DNA of 31,777 bases from UMGS75 sp051872775 (GTDB lineage: Bacteria > Bacillota_I > Bacilli_A > ML615J-28 > CAG-313), in assembly GCA_051872775.1 (NCBI GenBank), contig JBJEEE010000072.1:1-31777 (forward strand), read 5' to 3'. Numbering within the stretch: position 1 is the stretch's first letter; each line of letters opens with the position of its first letter. The translations under genes and the position numbers were made by a program. The notes beneath the pieces were generated by a model that made no database searches, was not told the origin of the DNA, and was given only the letters and a program-made list of their open reading frames with translations. Below, in pieces: positions 15,908-23,689 of this stretch.

Positions 15908-16975
15908 ATGAATAATTTTGAAGCACTTAAAAATAACATCATTCCAAGTGATGTCTTAGTTAAACTACTTGATACTTATAAAATGATTGGTTCGAATGAA
16001 TTAATTTCACAAACATTAGATGAAGAAGAAGCCTTTCTTGTAGAAAAAAACATTGAAAACATTACTTATACACTATCAAGAAGACTAAAACTAAAAGTAA
16101 ATGAAAATCGCTTACGCTTAATAATTATCAAAAATTCCTCTCCATTAAACTTAGAAGAGAAAAAAGTAAAAGGGATAAAAGAAGTAATTGCTAATATAAT
16201 TAAAGATGCTGAAAACAATACCTTTAACGGAAGTGATATATTACAATATTTAAACCATATTTTTGGTAAAAATTCACACAAATTTACTAATCGTATTTAT
16301 AATGAACTACTTGCACATGACTATGATCTAAAAAAAACAAGTATTCGCTTAATTTTAGAAAATATGATTGATGAATATCATGTTCATATAACCAAAAAAG
16401 ACTATGAGGCCATTTATTTATCATTAATAGTCTATTTATTTATGGATTTGATGCGACCATATACCGACCACAATGAATTAGCAGGAGAATTAGCACTATA
16501 CTATATGTTAATTCGTATTGGAATTAAGCCCCTTAAATATGTAGATTTCTTTGCTTATATTGATGAAGTAAGACCAAAATGGGAACAAGAAATGCAATTA
16601 TGTTATATTAACTTTCCTAAAAGTCCCCTTCAATTGAACAATTTTATTCCGATATTACTATCTATCATAAACAAAGCATATAACGAGATAACGATTAAAA
16701 TTAAAGATAAAAATCAAGAAAAAAGAATGTTCAAACGAGATGGAATTGAACAAACTATTTATATGTTACCTAATACATTCACAAAAGAAGATATCAGAAA
16801 ATATCATCCAATGGTAAGTGAATCAACCCTTAATCGTACCTTATTTGCATTAAGAGATAAAGGTATAATTATGCCACTAGGTAAGGGTCGAAGTGCGAGA
16901 TGGATTAAATTACTAGATGAAAGCGATCCACGTAATATTTTTGGAGGCAATTATGAATCAAACGATCAGGAGTAA
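15908..16975 (+). CDS. Degenerate Fic-fold protein with C-terminal winged helix
   Basis: Start at ATG 15908 after AAAGGTGA (15895-15902); the frame from 15875 includes the promoter and is not used. The 355-residue protein has a helical centre (about 160-210) that aligns with the Fic core, but the catalytic HPFxDGNGRxGR appears as RPYTDHNELAGE (183-194). Asp187, Asn189 and Gly193 are kept. The catalytic His is Arg183 and the phosphate-binding Arg is Leu191. AMPylation activity is therefore unlikely. Residues about 293-345 (EDIRKYHPMVSESTLNRTLF, then ALRDKGIIMPLGKGRSARW) look like a winged helix, so DNA binding is plausible. The PHP gene begins inside its 3' end. The role is unknown. Confidence 0.7.
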   Translation: MNNFEALKNNIIPSDVLVKLLDTYKMIGSNELISQTLDEEEAFLVEKNIENITYTLSRRLKLKVNENRLRLIIIKNSSPLNLEEKKVKGIKEVIANIIKDAENNTFNGSDILQYLNHIFGKNSHKFTNRIYNELLAHDYDLKKTSIRLILENMIDEYHVHITKKDYEAIYLSLIVYLFMDLMRPYTDHNELAGELALYYMLIRIGIKPLKYVDFFAYIDEVRPKWEQEMQLCYINFPKSPLQLNNFIPILLSIINKAYNEITIKIKDKNQEKRMFKRDGIEQTIYMLPNTFTKEDIRKYHPMVSESTLNRTLFALRDKGIIMPLGKGRSARWIKLLDESDPRNIFGGNYESNDQE

Positions 16976-17777
16976 TTATCACAATCATATATACTTATGC
17001 AAACATGCGGAGGGAGTACCTTTAGATTATGTTAAACTTGCGAAAAAGTATAATTACCATACAATTGGAATCAGTGATCATGGTCCCCTTTGCGATGAAG
17101 TATTAAACAAAATAATTACAAGAAGAATGAGTTTTGATGAATATTATAATATCTATCTTTCTCTAATGAAACAAGCTAAAGAAGAAGAAGGAATAACTGT
17201 TTTATCCGCTCTTGAAATTGAATATTTACCAGAAATGATTTCATATTATCCAAAGTTTTTAGAAGATTTAGACTATTTAATTCTTGGAGAACACTATTTT
17301 CATTATCCTAAAACTGATACAAATAGCGATAATTATTTTAGCGCATATGACATTAAAACTAAAGAAGCAGCAATTGCATACAAAGATCAACTAATCGAAG
17401 GAATTAAATCAGGATTCTTTAAAATTGTTGCTCATCCAGATATCTTTTGTTGGGCTTATGGCGATTGGGATGAAACATGTGAAAAAATTGCAATTGAGAT
17501 TATTACAGCTGCAAAAGAAAATAATGTATTACTTGAAATAAACGCCAATGGCATTAGAAACTCTATTCGAAAGAATAAAATAAATAAATCATCAGATGGA
17601 CATATCTCCTATGGATATCCTAAATATGAATTTTGGTTAACTGCAAAAAAACTAAACGCAACCGTTATTGTTAACGATGATACGCATTGGTTTAATACCT
17701 TTCACGACAAATATACAATTGAAGCTTATGCTTTAGCAAAAGAATTAAATCTTAACATTACTGATAAGATATTTTAA
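16953..17777 (+). CDS. PHP-domain phosphatase, histidinol-phosphatase-like
   Basis: A 274-residue metal-dependent phosphoesterase of the PHP family. Metal-ligand segments are visible in order: YHNHIYLCKHAEG (H10 and H12), GISDHGPL, ALEIEYLPE, LGEHYFHYP, VAHPDIF, LEINANGI and VNDDTHWF. The nearest named family is HisK-type histidinol phosphatase, but no other histidine gene is in the window and the true substrate may be another small phosphate ester. ATG 16953 is chosen for GGAGG (16943-16947); it overlaps the preceding Fic-like gene by 23 bases, so the two form one operon. A terminator follows at 17839. Confidence 0.85.
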   Translation: MNQTIRSNYHNHIYLCKHAEGVPLDYVKLAKKYNYHTIGISDHGPLCDEVLNKIITRRMSFDEYYNIYLSLMKQAKEEEGITVLSALEIEYLPEMISYYPKFLEDLDYLILGEHYFHYPKTDTNSDNYFSAYDIKTKEAAIAYKDQLIEGIKSGFFKIVAHPDIFCWAYGDWDETCEKIAIEIITAAKENNVLLEINANGIRNSIRKNKINKSSDGHISYGYPKYEFWLTAKKLNATVIVNDDTHWFNTFHDKYTIEAYALAKELNLNITDKIF

Positions 17778-17838
17778 AACCCTTCTCAGAACAAATGAAA
17801 ATATAAAAGTTAAGTAATTATTCATTTAAACTATTTCA

Positions 17839-17864
17839 GACTAGTTAATACTAGTCTTTTTTTT
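17839..17864 (+). terminator. Terminator after PHP gene
   Basis: GACTAGT (17839-17845) and ACTAGTC (17850-17856) around TAAT, followed by eight T. Confidence 0.9.
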
Positions 17865-18140
17865 GCGTTTTTTTATTAAGTGATACGAATAATATGTATA
17901 AATATTCAAAATAGAGCAAATTAAATATAAAAACCTCTAATTAAACTTTGTTAAACTAATATTAATAATAAATATTTAAAGAAGTGTAATAGGCTTAAAA
18001 AAGGGGGTAAAATAATCGAAAACACTCTATGTGAATAAATAAACACCAACATCAGAAGAATCGAAAAAATACAGCAAAATAAGGCTAAAACGATGACTTT
18101 TTAAACATATTCATAATTAATTAAATGAACTAGTTTATTT

Positions 18141-18203
18141 GGCATTAATATGTCGAATGAGCATATAATTACTCATTTTTTGAAAGATGAAGTAATTAAT
18201 GCC
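18141..18203. repeat. Nested inverted repeat left of dif
   Basis: Outer arms GGCATTAAT (18141-18149) and ATTAATGCC (18195-18203) are perfect. Inside lies AATGAG (18156-18161) with CTCATT (18172-18177), followed by T. It ends 31 bases before dif. It could form a cruciform or a structured RNA; its function is unknown. Confidence 0.5.
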
Positions 18204-18234
18204 TTCTATTTGCTTATTATTATATTTATATTTT

Positions 18235-18262
18235 ACTTCCTATAATATATATTATGTTAACC
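18235..18262 (+). other. dif: dif chromosome-dimer resolution site
   Basis: The 28 bases divide into an 11-base left arm ACTTCCTATAA (XerC side), a 6-base centre TATATA and an 11-base right arm TTATGTTAACC (XerD side). By memory of Bacillus subtilis dif, 25 of 28 positions agree; the differences are at positions 8, 24 and 28. The right arm also resembles E. coli dif (TTATGTTAAAT). XerC and XerD bind the two arms and exchange strands at the edges of the centre to resolve chromosome dimers at division. It stands where gene orientation switches from + to -, as expected at a terminus, and a xerD gene is 3.3 kb to the right. Confidence 0.92.
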
Positions 18263-18336
18263 GATAAAAAAGATAAGTAAAAAGCATATTTTTTAATCAA
18301 AAGTTATTAAGTGTGAATAACTATGACAATGTTAAT

Positions 18337-18406
18337 AACTGTGTTTATAACTTATATTATTAAATAATAAATACAGTATTCTACATATAAAAACACAGTT
18401 TTTTAA
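18337..18406. repeat. Inverted repeat right of dif, terminator-like
   Basis: AACTGTGTTT (18337-18346) and AAACACAGTT (18391-18400) are perfect ten-base arms around 44 bases that contain a smaller ATTATT/AATAAT hairpin. Extra T follow the right arm, so on the + strand it resembles a terminator. No gene precedes it, so either an unseen small RNA ends here or it is a DNA structure near dif. Confidence 0.5.
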
Positions 18407-18420
18407 ATCGTTTAAATAAA

Positions 18421-19002
18421 TAATTATTCATCTTTTTTTATTTCATCTTTTCTGATGAAGGCTATTTTTATAGCTATTTGATCATTCATTACTACCAATG
18501 AATAAATAATAGCTTTTTATAAAATTAGAGTTAGCCTTTATTTGAGTATCATATAATCTGATTAAATAATTATTCATCTTTTTTTATTCGTCTTTTCTAG
18601 TAAAGGGTATTTTTATAGCTATTCGATCTTTCATTACTACCAATGAATAAATAATAGTTTTTTATAAAATTAGAGTTAGCCTTTATTTGAGTATCATATA
18701 ATCTGATTAAATAATTATTCATCTTTTTTTATTCGTCTTTTCTAGTAAAGGGTATTTTTATAGCTATTCGATCTTTCATTACTACCAATGAATAAATAAT
18801 AGTTTTTTATAAAATTAGAGTTAGCCTTTATTTGAGTATCATATAATCTGATTAAATAATTATTCATCTTTTTTTATTCGTCTTTTCTAGTAAAGGGTAT
18901 TTTTATAGCTATTCGATCTTTCATTGCTACAAATGTAATAAAGAGTGGATTTTTATAAAATTAGAGTTAACCTTTATTTGAGTATCATATAATCTGATTA
19001 AA
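18421..19002. repeat. Direct tandem array of four 145/146-bp units
   Basis: Units begin with TAATTATTCATC and end with ATAATCTGATTAAA: 18421-18566 (146), 18567-18711 (145), 18712-18856 (145) and 18857-19002 (146). The second and third read as identical. The first differs over about its positions 22-95. The fourth differs mainly over a 30-base middle segment (about 18925-18953). Units join head to tail with no spacers, so this is not a CRISPR. They have no open reading frame of note. Units 1-3 can form a hairpin (AGCTATT, TTCATT, loop ACTACC, AATGAA, AATAGCT or AATAGTT). The array starts 158 bases right of dif. Confidence 0.95.
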
Positions 19003-19394
19003 TAAATTATTTTTTTCTTTTCAACTTTGCTAGTATTCCTGCTCTTATATAATTACTTTTAAATGTATAATTGGATACTTATTTTTTTTAGATTTTATAA
19101 ATTAATTGAAGCTAAAATTAGCATTAAATTTGATTTAAATATATGATTCGATTGATTATTCATTTCATTTATAAAAATAGATTTTTGATATCTTTTTTGA
19201 CTTTTAAACATTATTGTTTTATATAAATATAATCAGTAAATACAAGTAAAAATATATAAATCAATTTTAAGACTTAAAATAAGGATAATTTTGGACTTTT
19301 TAAATTTACGAATAATTAAACGTTTTTCATATAAAAATGTAAAATTATGGCATTTTTAGCCTTTAAAATACATTATTTAGACTATTAGACAAAT

Positions 19395-19426
19395 AAAAAA
19401 ACTTGCCTATTTAAAGACAAGTTTTT
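19395..19426 (-). terminator. Terminator of the hydrolase/deoB operon
   Basis: Nine-base arms AAAAACTTG (19397-19405) and CAAGTTTTT (19418-19426), read on the - strand, end in a run of T. The symmetric A and T flanks could let it act in both directions. Confidence 0.85.
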
Positions 19427-19469
19427 ATGACAAATATAATTAATTATATTATTATATGGAAATTATAAG

Positions 19470-20384
19470 TTATTTTAAATAAAATTCAATTAAATCATGA
19501 ATCAAACTAGTTCTGACCTCTTCTTTTTCATTATGAACTTCATGACGGGCATCTGGGATAATTTTATATGTAACATTTAAACCGTGTGATTGATATTTTT
19601 TAGCAAGTTTTAGAATTGATTTACCATATGAACTAACAGGATCTTCACAACCCGAATAAATAAATAGCTTAATATTAGGATTTATTTTATTTAAATTTTC
19701 TTTCTTAACCGTTTCACACATCATTTTAGATAAAGAATAATAGTAGTTTGTTGGAAAATCAGCACCACAATATTCATTTTCTTCGTATGACTTGATATTA
19801 TCTAGGTTACGACTCAACCATCCATACTTCGGATGTTCATGTTTAAATTTTTTGTTAAACCCACCCATAGTAAGATTTAATACCGTTTTAGAATAAGTTA
19901 TTTTATCTTTTTTGATAAATAGTTTAGTAAAGGCTTTACAAAAATGATATTTACCACCACCAATATCGGTACCACTTAATACAACATAATCAAAATCATT
20001 TGGATATTTTTGTAAATAACGTTGCATTGCCATCGATCCCATCGAGTGAGCAAAAGCACATCGTTTAGTATTTTCAAAATATTCAGCATATTCATCTCTA
20101 ACAAGTTTCATTCCCATAATGATAGCACTCATAAAATCATAGTTTTCGATTTTACCGACATTTTCATATGAATCTACTGATTTTCCGTGACCTACATGGT
20201 CATGACCAATAACCATAAAGCCATTTTTGACAAATTCTTGAGCCATATCTTCATAACGTAAAATGTTTTCGGCCATTCCATGAAAGATTTCGATAACCCC
20301 TTTTACTTTCATATCTGGTTCAAACCAACGATAACTTACGATATTGATGTTTGGATCAAACTTTAAAATTTTTTCTTCTCGCAT
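19470..20384 (-). CDS. Alpha/beta hydrolase, serine aminopeptidase S33 / lysophospholipase-like
   Basis: A 304-residue soluble hydrolase. The oxyanion-hole segment EIFHGMAEN (about 32-40) and GHDHVGHGKS are typical of the monoacylglycerol-lipase/S33 group. The nucleophile elbow is AHSMG with Ser114. The acid is probably the Asp in SGCEDPVSSYG, and the catalytic His is in DARHEVHNE. Substrate is probably an ester or lysolipid, but sequence alone cannot say. No signal peptide is seen, so it should be cytoplasmic. The start overlaps the deoB stop by one base (TAATG) with GGAGG 13 bases upstream, so it is last in the hemW-xerD-deoB transcript. Confidence 0.9.
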   Translation of the reverse strand: MREEKILKFDPNINIVSYRWFEPDMKVKGVIEIFHGMAENILRYEDMAQEFVKNGFMVIGHDHVGHGKSVDSYENVGKIENYDFMSAIIMGMKLVRDEYAEYFENTKRCAFAHSMGSMAMQRYLQKYPNDFDYVVLSGTDIGGGKYHFCKAFTKLFIKKDKITYSKTVLNLTMGGFNKKFKHEHPKYGWLSRNLDNIKSYEENEYCGADFPTNYYYSLSKMMCETVKKENLNKINPNIKLFIYSGCEDPVSSYGKSILKLAKKYQSHGLNVTYKIIPDARHEVHNEKEEVRTSLIHDLIEFYLK

Positions 20385-21583
20385 TATGAAATAATTTCCT
20401 CCAATAAAGATTTTCCTATTTTTGGCTTTTTTACCATGAAATTATCACAAATGGTCGCCGCAACACACCCAAATGATACTTGATCAGGAAGAACTCGACC
20501 TTTTATGTTTTTATGATAAATTATCAAAGGAACATTTTCTCTTGTATGATCTGTACCATGATGGATTGGATCGTTTCCATGATCTGCCACCACCATCAAT
20601 AGGTCATCTTCTTCCATTTGTTCCATAAACTTACCAAGACAAAGATCAAATGTTTCAATTGCTTGATGATATCCGGGTAAATCACGACGATGTCCAAATA
20701 AAGCATCAAAGTCAACTAAATTGGTAAAACATAATCCCGTAAAGTCTTGTTTTAACAATGAAGTTGTAATATCCATTCCATTTTGATTAGATGTTGTGCG
20801 ATGCGATTCATCAATTCCATATCCATCAAATATATCATAAATTTTTCCCACCGAAATTACTTTATAGCCAGCATCTTGTAAAAAGTTTAGTGCTGTTTCA
20901 TCAAATGGTTTTAATGCATAATCATGGCGATTGGTTGTACGGACAAAAGTGTCTTTTGATGTGCCAACAAAAGGTCTTGCGATAATACGTCCAACTTGCC
21001 AATCAGGATTTTCTTTTGTAATTTTACGAGCATAACTACATACATCATATAGTTCCGTTAAAGGAATTACTGATTCGTTTGCGGCAAGCTGTAAGACGGA
21101 GTCGGCCGAAGTGTAAATAATCATCGCTCCCGTTTTAAGTTGTTCTTCACCTAGTTCTTTCATAATTTCCGTTCCACTAGCTGCGACATTTCCAATCATT
21201 TTTCTTCCGCTATATTTTTCAAGTTTATCAATTAACTCTTGAGGAAAGCCTGTTTCGGTAAACGATGGAAATGGATGATCAACTTTGAGCCCCATTATTT
21301 CAAAATGACCAGTTAAGGTATCTTTACCCTTACTAATCTCTTTTAAACGCATCACTTGAGCCAGTGGCGTCTTTTGGGGGAGAATTACTTTATTCGGACA
21401 AATATTACCAATTCCTAAGGCCTCAAGGTTAGGTATATTAAACGAGTCCATTCCCTCCGCAATATGTTTAAACGTATTAGCACCTAAATCATTGTAATCA
21501 GATGCATCTTCAGCTGCCCCAATTCCTAATGAATCAGCTACTATTACAAATATTCTTTTAAATTTTTTATAGTTATTATTCAT
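20384..21583 (-). CDS. deoB: Phosphopentomutase DeoB
   Basis: Interconverts ribose or deoxyribose 1-phosphate and 5-phosphate in nucleoside salvage. The 399-residue protein belongs to the alkaline-phosphatase-like superfamily: VIVADSLGIGAAEDA (metal ligand Asp), GKDTLTGHFEIMG with the phosphorylated Thr, VDFDALFGHRRD, and VVADHGNDP with HTREN. An upstream in-frame ATG (21619) lies within xerD and lacks a site; ATG 21583 has AGAGGTGAT just ahead. It overlaps xerD by eight bases (ATGAATAA). The order xerD-deoB is also seen in Bacillus (ripX-drm), which supports both calls. Confidence 0.96.
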   Translation of the reverse strand: MNNNYKKFKRIFVIVADSLGIGAAEDASDYNDLGANTFKHIAEGMDSFNIPNLEALGIGNICPNKVILPQKTPLAQVMRLKEISKGKDTLTGHFEIMGLKVDHPFPSFTETGFPQELIDKLEKYSGRKMIGNVAASGTEIMKELGEEQLKTGAMIIYTSADSVLQLAANESVIPLTELYDVCSYARKITKENPDWQVGRIIARPFVGTSKDTFVRTTNRHDYALKPFDETALNFLQDAGYKVISVGKIYDIFDGYGIDESHRTTSNQNGMDITTSLLKQDFTGLCFTNLVDFDALFGHRRDLPGYHQAIETFDLCLGKFMEQMEEDDLLMVVADHGNDPIHHGTDHTRENVPLIIYHKNIKGRVLPDQVSFGCVAATICDNFMVKKPKIGKSLLEEIIS

Positions 21584-22481
21584 TGTTATCACCTCTTGGA
21601 TGTGCATGGCTATACACATCTTTTAATTTTTGTTTGCTTAAATGCGTATAAATTTGTGTTGTTGAAATATCTTCATGACCAAGCATTTCTTGAATGTAAC
21701 GCAAATCTGTTCCTCTTTCTAATAAATGCGTAGCAAACGAATGTCGCAAAGTATGTGGCGAAATTTCTTTTTCAATTCCTGCTTCCTTTGCTAGTCTTTT
21801 TAAAATTAAGAAAAAGCTTTGTCTTGAGAGTGGTTCACCTAAATTATTAAGAAAAACATAAGATTGGTCTTTTCCCTTTTTTAAAAGTAAAGGTCGATAG
21901 TTAATAATGTATTCACGTAAAATCTTAGAAGCATAATCATTAATCGGTACAATTCTTTCTTTCGAACCTTTGCCCGTTGTTGATATCATTTTACTTGTTA
22001 AATGTAGTTCATTTAGTTTAAGATTTACCAGTTCGGATACTCTTAGCCCTGTTCCATACATTACTTCAATCATCGCTTGATTCCTAGCATTATATGGAGT
22101 ATCAGTATTTAAAATATTTAACAAACGCATCACTTCATCTACGGATAAAACTGTCGGTAATTTTTTATCAATTTTAGGAGCACTTATGGTTATAGCCGGA
22201 TTAGATGTTGTATAATGCTCCAAATATAAAAATTTATGAAAAGATTTAAGTGCACTTAGTTCACGACTACTTGATGTAGAACTATATCCTAATTTTTTCA
22301 GATATTTAAGATAATCTAAAATATGTTCTGTATTGACATCGTTGATAGATTTAATCGCGATATGATTTTCTAAATAATATAAATAATTAAGAATATCACT
22401 TCGATATGCTTCAATAGTATTTTTGCTTTTCATCTTTTCACTAGATAAATAAGCTACATATTCAATTACTAATTCTTCCAT
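21576..22481 (-). CDS. xerD: Tyrosine recombinase XerD (Xer dimer-resolution recombinase)
   Basis: Catalyses strand exchange at dif. The 301-residue protein has the N-terminal SAM-like core-binding domain (about 1-95) and the catalytic domain with all active residues: R147 in GTGLRVSE, K171 in GKGSKERIVP, H243 and R246 in SPHTLRHSFATH, H269 in MLGHEDI and nucleophile Y278 in TQIYTHLS. These differ by one from E. coli XerD numbering. XerD is preferred to XerC because of its link with deoB. The ATG has only a distant AAAGGAG (about 18 bases upstream), so initiation may be weak or coupled. The 3' end is 3.3 kb from the dif site in this window. Confidence 0.93.
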   Translation of the reverse strand: MEELVIEYVAYLSSEKMKSKNTIEAYRSDILNYLYYLENHIAIKSINDVNTEHILDYLKYLKKLGYSSTSSSRELSALKSFHKFLYLEHYTTSNPAITISAPKIDKKLPTVLSVDEVMRLLNILNTDTPYNARNQAMIEVMYGTGLRVSELVNLKLNELHLTSKMISTTGKGSKERIVPINDYASKILREYIINYRPLLLKKGKDQSYVFLNNLGEPLSRQSFFLILKRLAKEAGIEKEISPHTLRHSFATHLLERGTDLRYIQEMLGHEDISTTQIYTHLSKQKLKDVYSHAHPRGDNNE

Positions 22482-22513
22482 TATTACTTAATCCTATTAC
22501 TCCTTTCAAAAAT

Positions 22514-23641
22514 TTATGATATTATCTTGACAATAATATAATTAGCGATATAAGAATATTTTGAAGGAATATAAATAAAACCATTTTCACGCTTTAATAA
22601 TCCTTCATCTATTAAATTTAAAATTTTAGGGAAAGCATCTATAAGATTTTTTTTACACTTTTCATAATACTCTTGTTCAGATATCCCTTTAGAAAGTCTT
22701 AGACCTAACATCAAAGTAGTTTCTAAAATATCTTGGGTAGTTTCTTCATAATATTCTTTATAGTTAAACGAATTGTCATCAATTCCCTTAAAGTAACTTT
22801 CAAGTTTATCTATATTTGTAAAACGTATATTATCGATATGAGATGCAGCTGATGGACCAATTCCTAAATAAGATTCATTATGCCAATATAGCAAATTATG
22901 TTTTGAATAAAAGCCTTTTAATGCATAATTACTAGTTTCATATTGTTCAAATCCGGCCGCTTGACATTTTTTATTAATCAACACATACATTGCTTCATCT
23001 AATTCATCATTTATACAATGGTAAAGACCTTGATGATGTTGGTAATTCAAGATGGTATGATCTTCTAAAATTAAAGCATAACATGAAAGATGGGTAATAT
23101 TTAAACTTAATAATTGGGTAATATCATTATTAACCATATCAAGGGTTTGTCCATCAACAGCATAGATAAGATCAACATTTATATTGGTTATGCCAACCTG
23201 ATTTAAAAGTGCAATTTTGTTTTCTAATTCCATCTTATTTACAAAAGGATTTCTTCCTAATTTTTTTATAATTTTTTCATTAAAACTTTGTACCCCAATA
23301 CTAATGCGATTTACATTATATTTTTTTAAAATTAAAACTTTTGATAAAGTTATATCTTCAGGGTTAAATTCAATGGAAAACTCCTTAATAAGACTTTTTT
23401 TAGTCCTCTGTGCGAGGTTGAATAAAAAATAATCGAATAATTCATCATCCAAACTACTTGGCGAACCTCCACCAATGTAAATAGTTGAAAAATTATATTG
23501 TGAAATATTACGTAAATCCATTTCTTTAATAATATAATCAATGGTCTTTTTTTGTAATTGTTTACTAACAACCATTTTATAAAAGTCACAATAAGAACAA
23601 ATGTGTTTACAAAATGGTATGTGAACGTATAATCCTATCAT
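22514..23641 (-). CDS. hemW: Heme chaperone HemW (radical SAM, HemN-like)
   Basis: A 375-residue radical S-adenosylmethionine protein that carries heme to membrane respiratory enzymes; often mis-named coproporphyrinogen oxidase. The iron-sulfur cluster cysteines are C11, C15 and C18 in FCKHICSYCDF. Then come YIGGGSPSSL (glycine-rich SAM site), EFNPEDI, NRISIGVQSFN and NVDLIYAVDGQT. The C-terminal HemN_C domain is present (LLYWHNESYLGIGPSAAS, then ETTLMLGLRLSKGI). The fourth cysteine, used by true HemN for activity, is absent, which favours HemW. It follows lepA as in Bacillus. It has a promoter that overlaps the lepA terminator. Confidence 0.93.
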   Translation of the reverse strand: MIGLYVHIPFCKHICSYCDFYKMVVSKQLQKKTIDYIIKEMDLRNISQYNFSTIYIGGGSPSSLDDELFDYFLFNLAQRTKKSLIKEFSIEFNPEDITLSKVLILKKYNVNRISIGVQSFNEKIIKKLGRNPFVNKMELENKIALLNQVGITNINVDLIYAVDGQTLDMVNNDITQLLSLNITHLSCYALILEDHTILNYQHHQGLYHCINDELDEAMYVLINKKCQAAGFEQYETSNYALKGFYSKHNLLYWHNESYLGIGPSAASHIDNIRFTNIDKLESYFKGIDDNSFNYKEYYEETTQDILETTLMLGLRLSKGISEQEYYEKCKKNLIDAFPKILNLIDEGLLKRENGFIYIPSKYSYIANYIIVKIIS

Positions 23642-23660
23642 GTTCTCACCACTTGATATT

Positions 23661-23689
23661 ATTATACACTAATAAAAGAAAAAAATCAA
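23661..23689 (-). promoter_or_regulatory. Promoter of hemW-xerD-deoB-hydrolase operon
   Basis: On the - strand TTGATT (23684-23689), 17 bases, TATAAT (23661-23666), about 20 bases ahead of hemW. The -35 lies inside one arm of the lepA terminator. Confidence 0.75.

Larger units (their letters stand above)
17778..19469. other. Gene-free replication terminus region
   Basis: This 1.69 kb AT-rich stretch has no credible gene on either strand and lies between convergent gene blocks. In order it holds the PHP terminator (17839), about 270 bases in which I see nothing, an inverted repeat (18141-18203), the dif site (18235-18262), a second inverted repeat ending in T (18337-18406), four 145/146-bp direct repeats (18421-19002), about 390 featureless AT-rich bases, and the terminator of the - strand operon (19395-19426). 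Elsewhere in the window gaps are about 150 bases or less. Confidence 0.85.

Noticed and set aside
17865..18140. A small gene after GGGGGT near 18003
   Set aside because: Following start codons run into stops within a few codons.
18241..18246. TATAAT as a promoter -10 in the terminus region
   Set aside because: It is part of the dif arm and centre, and no acceptable -35 lies 16-18 bases upstream.
18030..18320. Two TGTGAATAA sequences (18030 and 18312) as DnaA boxes of an origin
   Set aside because: Each has a mismatch to the TGTGGATAA box, there is no cluster, no dnaA or dnaN nearby, and gene orientation converges here, which indicates terminus and not origin.
18421..19002. CRISPR array
   Set aside because: Units are 145/146 bases, join head to tail without variable spacers, and no cas gene is present.
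18421..19002. Insertion sequence or integrated element
   Set aside because: No transposase or integrase remnant and no terminal inverted repeats around the array; xerD outside it is a housekeeping Xer recombinase.
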